Numbered from the stretch's first letter, positions 7,264 through 14,699 are shown. The stretch: 14,938 nt of DNA from Baffinella frigidus (GCA_026770585.1 MU647114.1:145793-160730); one strand, 5' to 3'. The notes: generated by a model not told the origin, from the sequence alone. Numbers and translations: made by a program.

Positions 7264-10200
7264 ATGGCCTGGCTCACCTTTCGTATGGCCGCGGTCGCGC
7301 TTCTCGTCGGTCTGGCGGCTGTGGCAGGCGAAACCACCGTCTCCACCTCTTCTCCGTGCTTCAAGGACCCGAGCGACGATGCGTGCGCGGACGGGTCGAG
7401 CTTCTTCCCCGATGCGACGGTGTCGGCCAACATGAAATCTCTCTGCGACCGGAAGCCCTTTTTGTCCGGCTGCTCGATCCTGGCGAGTTGCACCGCCTCG
7501 ACGCTCACGGGGAAGTAAGTCCCTTTCAATCCGCTCTGCAGTTCTGGCTTCGCACAGAATAAAGGTCCTGGACTTTGGGACGATTGAAGGAGACTTAGGA
7601 TAAGTGCCTTTCAACCCGCTCTTCAAGCGGGCGACAACACCACCTCCACCTCGCTTCCGCACATTATGAAAGCCGTGGTCTTTTGTAGGATTTTGACAAG
7701 GATTCAGGTGGATACACCTGGGGGACTGTTCCCTCCCCGCTCGGGCAGCGGAGGTAGTTAAGGTGGTCGCATGATCTCCTCAGGTACTGCATGCCGTGGT
7801 CACTCGCGGCAAGCATCTGCTCCGCCGCGGACCTCGCGACGACAAACGAGGCGGAGTGCGTTGACTACATTGCTCTCTGCCGCCCGGCGTCCGTGACCAC
7901 CAAGGTACGCAATCGGAGCAATCGGAGCTTTATTACACAGGGTTTGCAATTGGAGCAACAGCAACCCGAAGACACACCTAGTCCCGGAAGGGGATGCGCC
8001 CGCTCGGGTTGGCTGTCGACGATTCTCAAGTTGACATGGTGGGTGTGCGGTAGAAATGCGTCAAGTTTGGGGCGGGTGGCAGGTGAAGCAGTGCGCGGAG
8101 TACCCGATGGTCCCGAACCTCCCCTCCACCGAGGTCGCGTTCAACACCACGGTCATTCCAACCCCGAATCCCGAACCCGCCTCTCCTCCGGGCTCGTCGC
8201 GGTCGTGTGTGACAATCTATCGCACCCTTCCTCCCCCCCGATTCGGTCTATCAAACCCGGCTTTCCTCGTATTAGGTCGCGCTCTGCGGAGTGCACGAAA
8301 TGACGCAGGGCACCGCGTGCATCGGGACATACAACTGATTTCCGTGTTTACAATCCCCTTTCTGCTACAGAATTAAAAGGGTTTCGGGTAGAAGGACTAA
8401 GCCCCCCCAAGGATGTAAATTAAACACTCGGCGCCCGGGGGTGAGCAAGTCGCGCTCAATTCTAAACCCTGGACCCGAAACCCGAAACCCTCCCGAATAC
8501 CGAATCCCAGGACCCTAAACCCTGTAACCTGGCCTAGGACGCGCTCCGGTGGATGCGAAGACGCAGGGCACCGCATGTACCGGGACCAAGCTCGCGCATG
8601 CGAACGTGCCCGGGAACTGTTCCATACACGTTGTGGAACGTCCAGTATTCTCCACCAAATTTCCACACAACCCTATCCAGTTTTCGCGCGTGTGGTTGAA
8701 ATGCCGAGCGTTAAATTTAAACCTTTGGCGGGCGGGGGGTAGGTGGCGCTGTGCGGAGTGCACGAAATGATGGAGTGCTCCGCGTGCACTGGGACGAAGC
8801 TCGCGGCCGCAACGTGCCCGGACCCCTTCGCCACGACCGCCAAGATCTGTGTCGCGATGCCGGCCATGAAGAAGTGCGACGGCTGGTGGAGTGTTATCTG
8901 CAATGGCACGGCCGCCACCGACCTCAAGGTGAGAGGGGGCCCCTGGCTCTGCCGCAGTCTCTTAGTGAGCCCGGGCTCTTTCGCGCTCCAGAGTTGACGG
9001 ATGTGTACCGCAGACCCAGCATGTCAACTTGAGAATAGTGTGTCAAGGGCGCCTCCGACCTCGTGTGATGAGTGGTGGTCGGTTATGTGCAAGGGAACTC
9101 TTACCAGGACCCCTAAGTGGACTTGCCGAGTTCATTTTGAAATTTCTTGTTGTACCGGGTTGCTTTCCTGATCGGGCAACCTTTCATACAAATCGGCCTT
9201 TCGAAACCAACCAGGCTCTTTTCCGTACCAAAGTTGACGAAACTCAGAAAGTCTACTTCGGAGTCTTGGAGGAACCCCTCCTCCTGCAACCTCTAGCTCT
9301 GTCTCGGTCTATTTGGGAGCACCAATTTGGCGAGACCAGGCTCTTTTCCGCTCCGAAATTGACGAATTTGTACCACACACCAAGCATGTCAACTCAAGAA
9401 TAGTCGGCCAACCCGACTGTACAAAGTGTTAGAGAGAAATCTTACAGGGGTACCTCGAATTGAAGAACCCGAACAAAACTGCAGGCCTGTCTATGTGTGA
9501 GCTCACACTGTGGGTCAGATAGACCTGCATTGAAACGGCTCTTTTAGGTCCTTTAGGTTTTAAATGCTCCCAACAAAGGCGAACACCTCGGCCTTCCGTA
9601 GAAGGGTCTGCAGAAAATGAATTGTTGCTTTCGGGTTGCATATAGCTCTCAAGTGTCCTGCAGGAGTACCTCGCTCATAAGAAGCACCCCCCTATGGGTC
9701 TCCCTTGAGAACAAAAGGCAAAACCATCAAACTTTGTTTGCTTCTGCTGAGAAACAACCGTCCCAAAAAATAATTGACCTTCTCTCTCCTAAAGGGGTGT
9801 TGACTGAGCGAAGGAAAGGTCGGGCGTCCCCACCTAAACCTTTAGAGTTGAGGTTTAGGAAAAAGATCGGGCGTCCCCACTGCCGTAATCCCGAAACCCT
9901 AAACACTAAACACTAAACACTAAACACTGGATCCTAAACCCTAAACCCTAAACCCTAAACCCTAAACCCTAAACCCTAAACCCTAAACCCTAAACCCCCC
10001 TGTGATTCCCTTAAGAAGAAAAGACAGAACCATAAAACGTTGTTTGGTTCTTCTGACAAACAACAGTCCGACGAAAGGGCGCTGCAACTCAAAATCTGCA
10101 CCCTGTATTTGGTTCGAAAGGTGGCGTCTGGCGGCACCTTCGCCACAACTAAGGGCGCGACCGGCCACCGTTGGAAGCCCAAACTGCGTTGGTTGGTGCA

Positions 10201-10653
10201 TATAAAATAGTATTAGGCCCAAAAGCTGCCTTTTAATCCCATGTTCGACTGTAACCCAAAGCCGGGGTGGAGGGTTTCAGTAGGGGGGGTCCGCAAATCC
10301 ACCAGGTCTTAGTTTTTTGGCGCGTGGGTCCTACTCTTCCCAGGCCTTCACGAAAGGAAATACATTGTGGCCAATTGGTTTCGATGCGCAATGAAACGCA
10401 GCTTCTCTCTCCTACAGGGGCGTCGGGTGAAGAAGAAAATGGTCTGGGTTCTCCACCGCCGTAGACCTAAACCCCAAACCCTAAACCCTAACGCCCAAAC
10501 CCTAAACCCTAAACCCTCAACCCTAACGCCAAAACCCTAAACGCTACGCAGGTATACTGCACCGCCTCGGTCTCCGCCTCCGCCCGGCTGGCCCCCTCCT
10601 ACCTGGCCGCCGTCCTTATCGCCCTCGTCTCGGCCTACGCTGCCCGCTCCTAG
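7264..10653 (+). CDS. Five-exon gene for secreted Cys-rich (Cys-Met motif) protein with GPI-like tail
   Basis: Exons 7264-7514, 7784-7904, 8083-8133 (or to 8151), 8743-8928 and 10552-10653 give 236 aa with all phases consistent. The ATG is in a good context (cccATGG). Residues 1-22 are a signal peptide (MAAVALLVGLAAVAG). Eighteen cysteines are spread over the chain; residues 177-186, C-VA-M-PA-M-KK-C, fit exactly the C-x2-M-x2-M-x2-C motif described for Chlamydomonas CTR copper proteins, followed by Cys194. Cys61/70/76 has a similar spacing without the Met residues. The tail, after VYCTASVSASARLAPS, is hydrophobic and ends at TAG, like a GPI-anchor signal or one membrane helix. The inference is an extracellular copper-binding protein, nearer soluble CTR3-type than a channel, since no three-helix CTR domain is seen. 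Exons 3-5 all begin Val-x-x-Cys or Val-x-Cys in phase 0, suggesting exon duplication. The exon 3 donor (GTCGCG or GTCATT) is weak, and extra exons in 8929-10551 are possible. Confidence 0.68.
8013..8078 (-). repeat. Dispersed 36-bp-core element, inverted copy in an intron
   Basis: The reverse complement of 8030-8065 reads CTTGACGCATTTCTACCGCA...CATGTCAAC, the same core as 8993-9028 and 9358-9393. It fills the end of the 178-bp intron 7905-8082 and abuts the exon 3 acceptor region. Confidence 0.7.
8276..8338 (+). pseudogene. Decayed copy of exon 4 of the Cys-rich gene, copy 1
   Basis: After an acceptor-like TTAG it reads V-A-L-C-G-V-H-E-M-T-Q-G-T-A-C-I-G-T then stops (TGA, 8336-8338). Exon 4 reads V-A-L-C-G-V-H-E-M-M-E-C-S-A-C-T-G-T. 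The DNA match at the 5' end is nearly exact for about 30 bases. It lies between exons 3 and 4. If spliced in, it would truncate the protein. Confidence 0.75.
8413..8632 (+). pseudogene. Decayed copy of exon 4 of the Cys-rich gene, copy 2, split by telomere-like tract
   Basis: 8413-8460 (TAAATTAAAC, GGGGGTGAGC, GTCGCGCTC) matches the DNA just before and at the start of exon 4 (8711-8755). 8539-8632 then gives the matching exon body (T-A-C-T-G-T-K-L-A, as in exon 4). Between them, 8462-8526 is telomere-like CCCTAAA/CCCGAAA sequence. The frame at the 5' side is shifted. The reading is one exon copy interrupted by telomere-like DNA, or two overlapping fragments. Confidence 0.55.
8462..8526 (-). 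repeat. Telomere-like tract, C-rich on plus strand
   Basis: Degenerate CCCTAAA/CCCGAAA units. It lies inside the plus-strand gene, so the C-rich strand is again the coding strand. Confidence 0.85.
8930..9404 (+). repeat. Dispersed 36-bp-core element, two to three copies in the last intron
   Basis: Cores lie at 8993-9028 and 9358-9393, each followed by AACT(T/C)(G/A)AGAATAG. The longer leader CACCAATTTGGCGAGACCAG with CTCTTTTCCGC precedes the second core (9320-9352). A leader plus partial core also occurs at 9207-9245 (CCAGGCTCTTTTCCGTACC, then AAGTTGACGA). The first copy begins shortly after the exon 4 donor. Confidence 0.7.
9043..9108 (+). pseudogene. Fragment resembling the end of exon 4 of the Cys-rich gene
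   Basis: It reads C-D-E-W-W-S-V-M-C-K-G-T at 9064-9099, against C-D-G-W-W-S-V-I-C-N-G-T in exon 4. It lies directly after a copy of the dispersed 36-bp-core element. No splice site in the matching phase was found next to it, so it is probably a relic rather than an exon. Confidence 0.6.
9888..9997 (-). repeat. Telomere-like array, C-rich on plus strand
   Basis: Starts with AAACACT variants, then about ten nearly perfect CCCTAAA heptamers (9926-9996). It lies inside the last intron of the Cys-rich gene. Confidence 0.95.
10466..10545 (-). repeat. Telomere-like tract just before the last exon of the Cys-rich gene
   Basis: CCCTAAA, CCCTAACGC and CCCTCAA units run to within a few bases of the acceptor AG at 10550-10551. 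The repeated CTAAA/CTAAC words resemble branch-point consensus sequences. Confidence 0.9.
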
Positions 10654-10679
10654 TCGCGATCGGAAGCCAATACTCTAGT

Positions 10680-10885
10680 AGTAAAGCTCTCTCGCTCGCT
10701 CTCCCTCCCTCCCTGCCTCCCTCTCTCCCTCCCTCCCTCCCTCCCTCCCTCCCTTCCTTTCTCCCTCCCTCTCGTTTTCTTTCTCTCTCTCTCTCGCTCT
10801 CTCTCTCTCGCTCGCTCGCTCGCTCGCTCGTTCAATCGCGCGCTCTTGCTCTCGCTCTCGTCTCTCGCTCACACACTCTCTCTCT
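10680..10885. repeat. CT-rich microsatellite block
   Basis: Mixed CTCTC, CCCT and CGCT units over about 200 bp, separating the last exon of the Cys-rich gene from its decayed duplicate. Confidence 0.95.
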
Positions 10886-10887
10886 GA

Positions 10888-10963
10888 CGAGAACTGCTCC
10901 GCCTCCCGGCTCGCGCCCTCGTACCTCGCAGCCGACCTCGACGCCCTTGTCTCGCCCTACAGG
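10888..10963 (+). pseudogene. Decayed duplicate of the last exon of the Cys-rich gene
   Basis: It reads N-C-S-A-S-R-L-A-P-S-Y-L-A-A-D-L-D-A-L-V-S, then P-Y. The last exon reads S-A-R-L-A-P-S-Y-L-A-A-V-L-I-A-L-V-S, then A-Y. Two hydrophobic residues have become Asp, and the TAG stop after the tail is gone, so it no longer looks like an anchor signal. No clear acceptor precedes it. Confidence 0.7.
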
Positions 10964-11034
10964 GGTTACTCGATGTCAAGGGCCCACAATGGAAGGTCGC
11001 ACACCACAAATTGAGGTGTGCACCGATGTAATCA

Positions 11035-11690
11035 GGTATCAAGGGTATGCAGGGTATTAAGAGGGTTTAAGAGGGTTTAAGCGATACGAGGTTTTAAGAG
11101 GTATTCAGCGATATGAGGACGAGGATTGAGAGGCATTAAGTGGGTTGAAGAGGTTTAATACCACATGTGGAGGAGGTTGGCGTGGGCGGGAGTGAACTCG
11201 GAGGTTTCTCGCAGCTGCGTGTCGATGCTTGCCGCTGCGCCAACTACATGTACCAAATCGAGCGATCTCAAATGTTGATTTCCCCTGGGTGGTAACCCCT
11301 CAGGGTTTACCCCTGTGGGCAATTGCCCACAGGTCTCCAAATCAAGATTTGGTTCTCTTTTGAGAGCTGGTGGCGGGCTGTGTGCTCAAGCGGAAGCACG
11401 TCGGCCTCCCATCACTCGGCTGCTCTGGGCTCTGTCAGGAAGTACTGTACACTGTAGGACCCTGCCGTGCATGCAGTTGACGCAGCGGCAGGCATCGACA
11501 CACACCTGCGAGAAACCTCCAAGTTCACTCCCGCCCGGGCCACCCTCCTCCACATATCAATCCTCGTCCTCACTGAATATCTCTTACATGTTATGTCTCG
11601 TAATACCACTTTTAAACCCACTGAATACCTCTCAATACCAGTTAACTTAATACCTCTGAAACCCATTTCATACCTATGAATACCTCTCAA
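11035..11690. mobile_element. Foldback element with long inverted arms
   Basis: 11161-11250 matches the reverse complement of 11470-11556 over most of its length (GGGCGGGAGTGAACT, GGAGGTTTCTCGCAG and TGCCGCTGCG are shared). The outer arms (11035-11160 and 11557-11690) also pair in part (GAGGACGAGGATTGA) and carry GGTATT(A/C)AGAGG-type short repeats. The loop contains a perfect 22-bp palindrome at 11312-11333 and a second small inverted repeat at 11338-11353. No transposase frame is present, so this would be a non-autonomous or decayed element. Confidence 0.75.
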
Positions 11691-11925
11691 TACCGCTGTC
11701 GCTGCTCTCGCTGCTCTCGCTGGGGAACGGGGGGCTCGCTCTTTGCACCCTCCACACCCCACCCTCTCCTGCAGGGGGGGGCTCGGGGCGTCCAGCACCC
11801 CAGATTCTGAATCAGCAACTTCGAGCGTTTACAGCACCCATCAACCGCCCCCCCCCTTCCTGACCATTAGGTTGGCCTAGGCATTCTTGTTGGAGGTCCA
11901 AGTATCTCCCCAGACGTGGGCCGAC

Positions 11926-11927
<2 letters not shown>

Positions 11928-11960
<33 letters not shown>
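11928..11960. repeat. (GT)n microsatellite
   Basis: About 30 bp of GT dinucleotides leading into the GA-rich block. Confidence 0.97.
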
Positions 11961-12073
11961 TGAGAAAGAAAAGAGAAAAAGATGAGAGAGAGAGAGAGAA
12001 GACAGAGAGAGCCGAGAGACAGAACCGAGAGAGAGAGAGAAGAGAGAGAAAGAGCCGAGAAAGAGAGAGAGAG

Positions 12074-12108
<35 letters not shown>

Positions 12109-12172
12109 CAGAGGCACAAGAGAGAGAAAGTCTCTCGTGCCTCTCTCTCTCTCTCTCTTCTTTTGCTCTCTA
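11961..12172. repeat. GA block followed by inverted CT block
   Basis: Purine-rich GA repeats (to about 12110) are followed by CT repeats (12129-12158). Around the centre, GAGGCACAAGAGAGAGA pairs with TCTCTCGTGCCTC, so the single strand could form a long hairpin and the duplex is a purine-pyrimidine mirror tract. The Arg-Glu-rich frames over it are repeat translations. Confidence 0.85.
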
Positions 12173-12349
12173 AAGGGGTGTCTGCGCTATCACCTTGAGT
12201 GGCCAGGTGGTCAAAATTGACCCCCGACAGGTTCTAGGCAGGTCCTAGGGCCATACGGAAGGGCGCATGCTCCTACTTGCCACTTAAGGGATAAGAAACC
12301 AGAACGCAAGAACACAGACCGGATTCGGGGCTCCCGTGTTTTTCATTTA
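12173..12349. other. Nothing recognisable
   Basis: No coding or RNA signal was seen. 12311-12340 and 12403-12441 share a diverged direct repeat (A-CAGAC...CCCGTGTT) that brackets the hairpin at 12351-12395. Confidence 0.35.
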
Positions 12350-12350
12350 C

Positions 12351-12395
12351 TACCAGAGGATTGACTGAATCTTGCGTTCAGTCAACTCTCTGGTA
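12351..12395. repeat. Hairpin with 19-bp arms
   Basis: 12351-12369 (TACCAGAGGATTGACTGAA) pairs with 12377-12395 with two mismatches and a 7-base loop. Confidence 0.85.
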
Positions 12396-12477
12396 CTGAT
12401 TTAAGAAAACAGACACCAACCGATGTCGGAGCACCCGTGTTCTTGTAGCCCAGTAGCCTATATACCCCTGTATATTT

Positions 12478-12572
12478 ATCTCTCTCTGTCTCTCTTTTGT
12501 CTCTCTTCTCTCTCTCTTCTCTGTCTCTCGGCTCTCTCTCTCGTTTTTCTTTCCCTTTTTCGCTTCTCTCTT
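12478..12572. repeat. TC-rich microsatellite block
   Basis: TCTC/TCTG/TTTC units over about 95 bp; no coding role. Confidence 0.9.
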
Positions 12573-12609
12573 TCGCATAAAAACCCTGACGAGGATTAGG
12601 GTTAAGGGC

Positions 12610-12773
12610 GGTTACTCGCAATAAAGGTCATTTTATGGACACTTACCGGATTCTGAACTGTGGATCTAAAACAATTGAGGACCGCCAACCACCGCCAACC
12701 AATCCGATTTCTTAGGACTTGTGTTTTTCGACCGTTTCAGAGACGAGTGTCTTTACTCGCGAGTAACCCCTGT
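12610..12773. mobile_element. MITE-like element with GGTTACTCGC terminal inverted repeats
   Basis: The left end 12610-12626 (GGTTACTCGCAATAAAG) pairs with the reverse complement of the right end 12751-12768 (GGTTACTCGCGAGTAAAG). The right end extends as CCCCTGT, recalling the ACAGGGGTTACTCG sequence at 10962. The interior is non-coding. Confidence 0.55.
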
Positions 12774-13023
12774 CTAACACCGAGTACAATAAATACAAAT
12801 CTGGCGATTTTGTAAAGTCTTGGGGAGTCAGAAATGGCTCCAGGCGCACATTCTTAAAATCCTACATGTACAGCAAGCCTATCTAGGACACTGGGGTTGG
12901 TCCTATGGGGCGGGGCGTGTTCATAAATTCGATTTGCCCGTGTAAATTACACGGTCCGTGGAGTAAACCTTGCTGCGAGGACGGAGTCCTGGGAAGGGCC
13001 CGCCTCGGGTAAAGCCACGGATT

Positions 13024-13090
13024 CTGGGGACACAGTCCCGTGTAGGACGACCGGAGTGACGTTCCATGTTACAGGGGACTGTGTCCCCAG
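13024..13090. repeat. Perfect 16-bp inverted repeat with 35-bp loop
   Basis: 13024-13039 (CTGGGGACACAGTCCC) is the exact reverse complement of 13075-13090. It could be a small foldback element or an RNA hairpin. No gene is recognised next to it. Confidence 0.9.
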
Positions 13091-13563
13091 ACGGATCATC
13101 TCATATGTATTCGGGGTTAAGCCCTCATGTTTTTTGCGTTAACACACGTGCCCCGGTGCGTTTCTTCTCGGAAGAAGCCTACACCCTACTGCCTCCACGA
13201 GACTCTGCAAGGATGCAGGGTCTTGCAAGGCACCCCAGGGGAGTCGCCTCATTCTCGCAGCGTAGCACCAGTGCCCACTCTCTACTTCAAACTCCAGCGT
13301 CCCAACAGACTTGTAGCTGCGCCAATTCAGTCAGGGGTGCATGCCCTGACCGAGCCTGGCTGCTGACCCTGATAGCATCAGTCACAAAACCGATGCTCCC
13401 GATCGTCGTGATGTAGAGAGTCTGGATCAGAACTCTGCGGCCCTCAATTGAAACCCCCTAAACCGGGCCCGCGTAGATGGCCCCGACCATCACACGCGAT
13501 TCAGGATCATCCCCACTTCAAGCTCAAGCACCTGCGACCCAGTAGCATTGAGGTGTGTGCTAC
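13091..13563. other. No firm gene; possible decayed WD40 pieces on minus strand
   Basis: On the minus strand, short frames contain WD40-like words (VCWDAGV near 13290-13310 and VLELEVGMI near 13500-13530) but with stops or frame changes nearby. They may be relics of, or unspliced exons next to, the WD40 exon at 13564-13899. Too weak to call as genes. Confidence 0.3.
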
Positions 13564-13899
13564 CGGGCATCCTCCATGCCCCACTGATTTGCCCAGATCC
13601 GCGCAGATGCACGCCCCAGTTCCGCTGTGCGTGGCTCCCACCCTGTGCAAAGTCCCTCTCGCTGCATCCCAGAGCTTCCAGTGCCGACCATTGAGCCCCA
13701 CACTCGCCAACATGCCGCTTTCCTGGGAAATCGCAACCTTTGTCCTCGCAGAATTGGGAGCGTGAGCCTGCACTTCCCACCTCACTTCCCCGGTCACCTC
13801 ATCCACCACCACCACCCGCCCACCATCATGGCCGAGAGCCAGCATCATCCCCTTGTCAGCCTCACTCTCACAAGGTTGGGGCGTAACACGGTACAGGTC
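13564..13899 (-). CDS. WD40-repeat protein, internal exon
   Basis: The minus-strand exon is bounded by a TAACAG acceptor (AG at 13901-13900) and a candidate CCCG|GTAGCA donor (GT at 13563-13562), both phase 0, for 112 codons. It reads M-M-L-A-L-G-H-D-G-G-R-V-V-V-V-D, then T-G-E-V-R-W-E-V-Q-A-H, then M-L-A-S-V-G-L-N-G-R-H-W-K-L-W-D-A-A-R-G-T-L. That is a WD40 blade pair: GH-like turn, strand, and the KLWD signature. WD40 propellers are protein-interaction scaffolds, so no specific function can be given. The remaining exons were not found inside the window, and the frame beyond the proposed donor ends at 13507. It could be a fragment of a larger gene or a pseudogene. Confidence 0.62.
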
Positions 13900-14396
13900 C
13901 TGTTACCGTTACCGGGAACAGAGCCGATTCCCTGTTACCGACGGTAGTAAGGCGGTCGTCTGAGGGCCTCAGAGCACGAGTAGGTCCAGGGCTGTGCCTG
14001 AGGCCGTTACTGCGCAGAGCCTTGGAGTCTTATGGAGCTTATGGAGCTTGAATGAACTTCATACAGCAGCACGAACGTTTCTTGGCCCGATGGACCGAAA
14101 CGCAGAAATGGTCAAAAAAAACATTTACAATTTAGGAAAACTCGGTAAAATGCGAAAACGCCGTTCAAAAACGGAGTTTCTGAATTTAAGATGTCTAAAA
14201 ACCGAATTTTCATCGAATCGGATTTTCATCATGCCGGGGGACGACGATTGTGATGTATCGGCCCGCACCTCCTACGCGGAAACACCAACTTCGGAATCCT
14301 AGCGTCCTTGCTCTGTCCGTGGGGTTGTCATGGCTGGTTGTCCGAGCGCCGAAAACCCTGGCACACGGAGCCTAACCTTGAAGAGCTCCAGCTCTT
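13900..14396. other. No recognisable gene
   Basis: 13885-13945 has repeated GTTACCG/CGGTAAC words around the WD40 acceptor. 14100-14235 is AT-richer with repeated GAATTT/GGATTTTCATC words. The 102-residue frame over 13994-14302 changes composition abruptly and has no family signature. Confidence 0.35.
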
Positions 14397-14431
14397 CCTG
14401 ATCATGGCATCAGCCTGATGCCACGATCAGG
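14397..14431. repeat. Compact hairpin, 17-bp arms, 1-base spacer
   Basis: CCTGATCATGGCATCAG (14397-14413) pairs with 14415-14431 with one mismatch. A further small inverted repeat (GAAGAGCT/AGCTCTTC) lies just upstream at 14380-14398. Confidence 0.85.
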
Positions 14432-14559
14432 CCCCTCCGCTCCTGAATACAAGATGGCCATACTGGAGCCTCTTGCATCCAACGCAGGAGTCTATGTGCA
14501 TGCGGCAGGCGGCGTGCCGCCAAAGAGACGCTGCGACGCAGGCCTTGAGCCCTGGGGGC

Positions 14560-14646
14560 ATGGCGCTGACGGTCTCCACCTCCCGCTGCCCGCAGGTGAT
14601 CCCGGGCTCGCGCCGGCCGGATGGGACCCTACGGAAGGAGATCCGG
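14560..14646 (+). CDS. PYM-like (Mago-binding) N-terminal exon
   Basis: An ATG at 14560 opens a 29-codon frame ending at CGG|GTGCGC. It contains V-I-P-G-S-R-R-P-D-G-T-L-R-K-E-I-R. The RPDGT-(L/I/W)-RK core with a basic tail is the signature of the Mago-binding domain at the N-terminus of PYM/WIBG. PYM binds the Mago-Y14 dimer, disassembles the exon junction complex and links it to ribosomes in the cytoplasm. The usual continuation (GYTPQ-E-like) does not follow in frame, consistent with splicing at 14647. The downstream exons would lie beyond the window. Alternatively it is a relic exon, or the CCCGCAG just before GTG (14596) is an acceptor and the true start lies upstream. Confidence 0.55.
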
Positions 14647-14699
14647 GTGCGCCCTCGAACCCCTCGCTTGAGCCGCGCTTCTCGACCGCATGACGCGGC

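Larger units (their letters stand above)
9687..10551 (+). repeat. Two-copy duplicated block, each copy ending in a CCCTAAA tract
   Basis: 9687-9770 matches 9993-10076 (ACCCCCCTATGGG / ACCCCCCTGTGA, then AAACCATCAAACTTTG / GAACCATAAAACGTTG, then AAACAACCGTCC / AAACAACAGTCC). Later parts match 9780-9900 with 10395-10470 (TTCTCTCTCCTA(A/C)AGGGG; CCGTA-TCC/ACC-AAACCC). Copy A ends in the tract 9888-9997 and copy B in 10466-10545, directly before exon 5 of the Cys-rich gene. GATCGGGCGTCCCCAC is also repeated at about 9817 and 9864. Confidence 0.6.

Noticed and set aside
9043-9175. Additional coding exon of the Cys-rich gene (CDEWWSVMCKG)
   Set aside because: The match to exon 4 is clear, but no acceptor in the needed phase and no convincing donor were found, so it is listed as a relic.
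10650-10872. Arg-Glu-Gly-rich minus-strand frames
   Set aside because: Translation of the CT-rich microsatellite after the last exon of the Cys-rich gene.
11812-12220. Ser/Leu-rich and Arg/Glu-rich frames resembling RS-type or coiled-coil proteins
   Set aside because: They are translations of GA/CT and GT microsatellites in several frames on both strands.
13994-14302. 102-residue plus-strand frame with a basic stretch
   Set aside because: Composition shifts midway into AT-rich repeated words and no domain is recognised.
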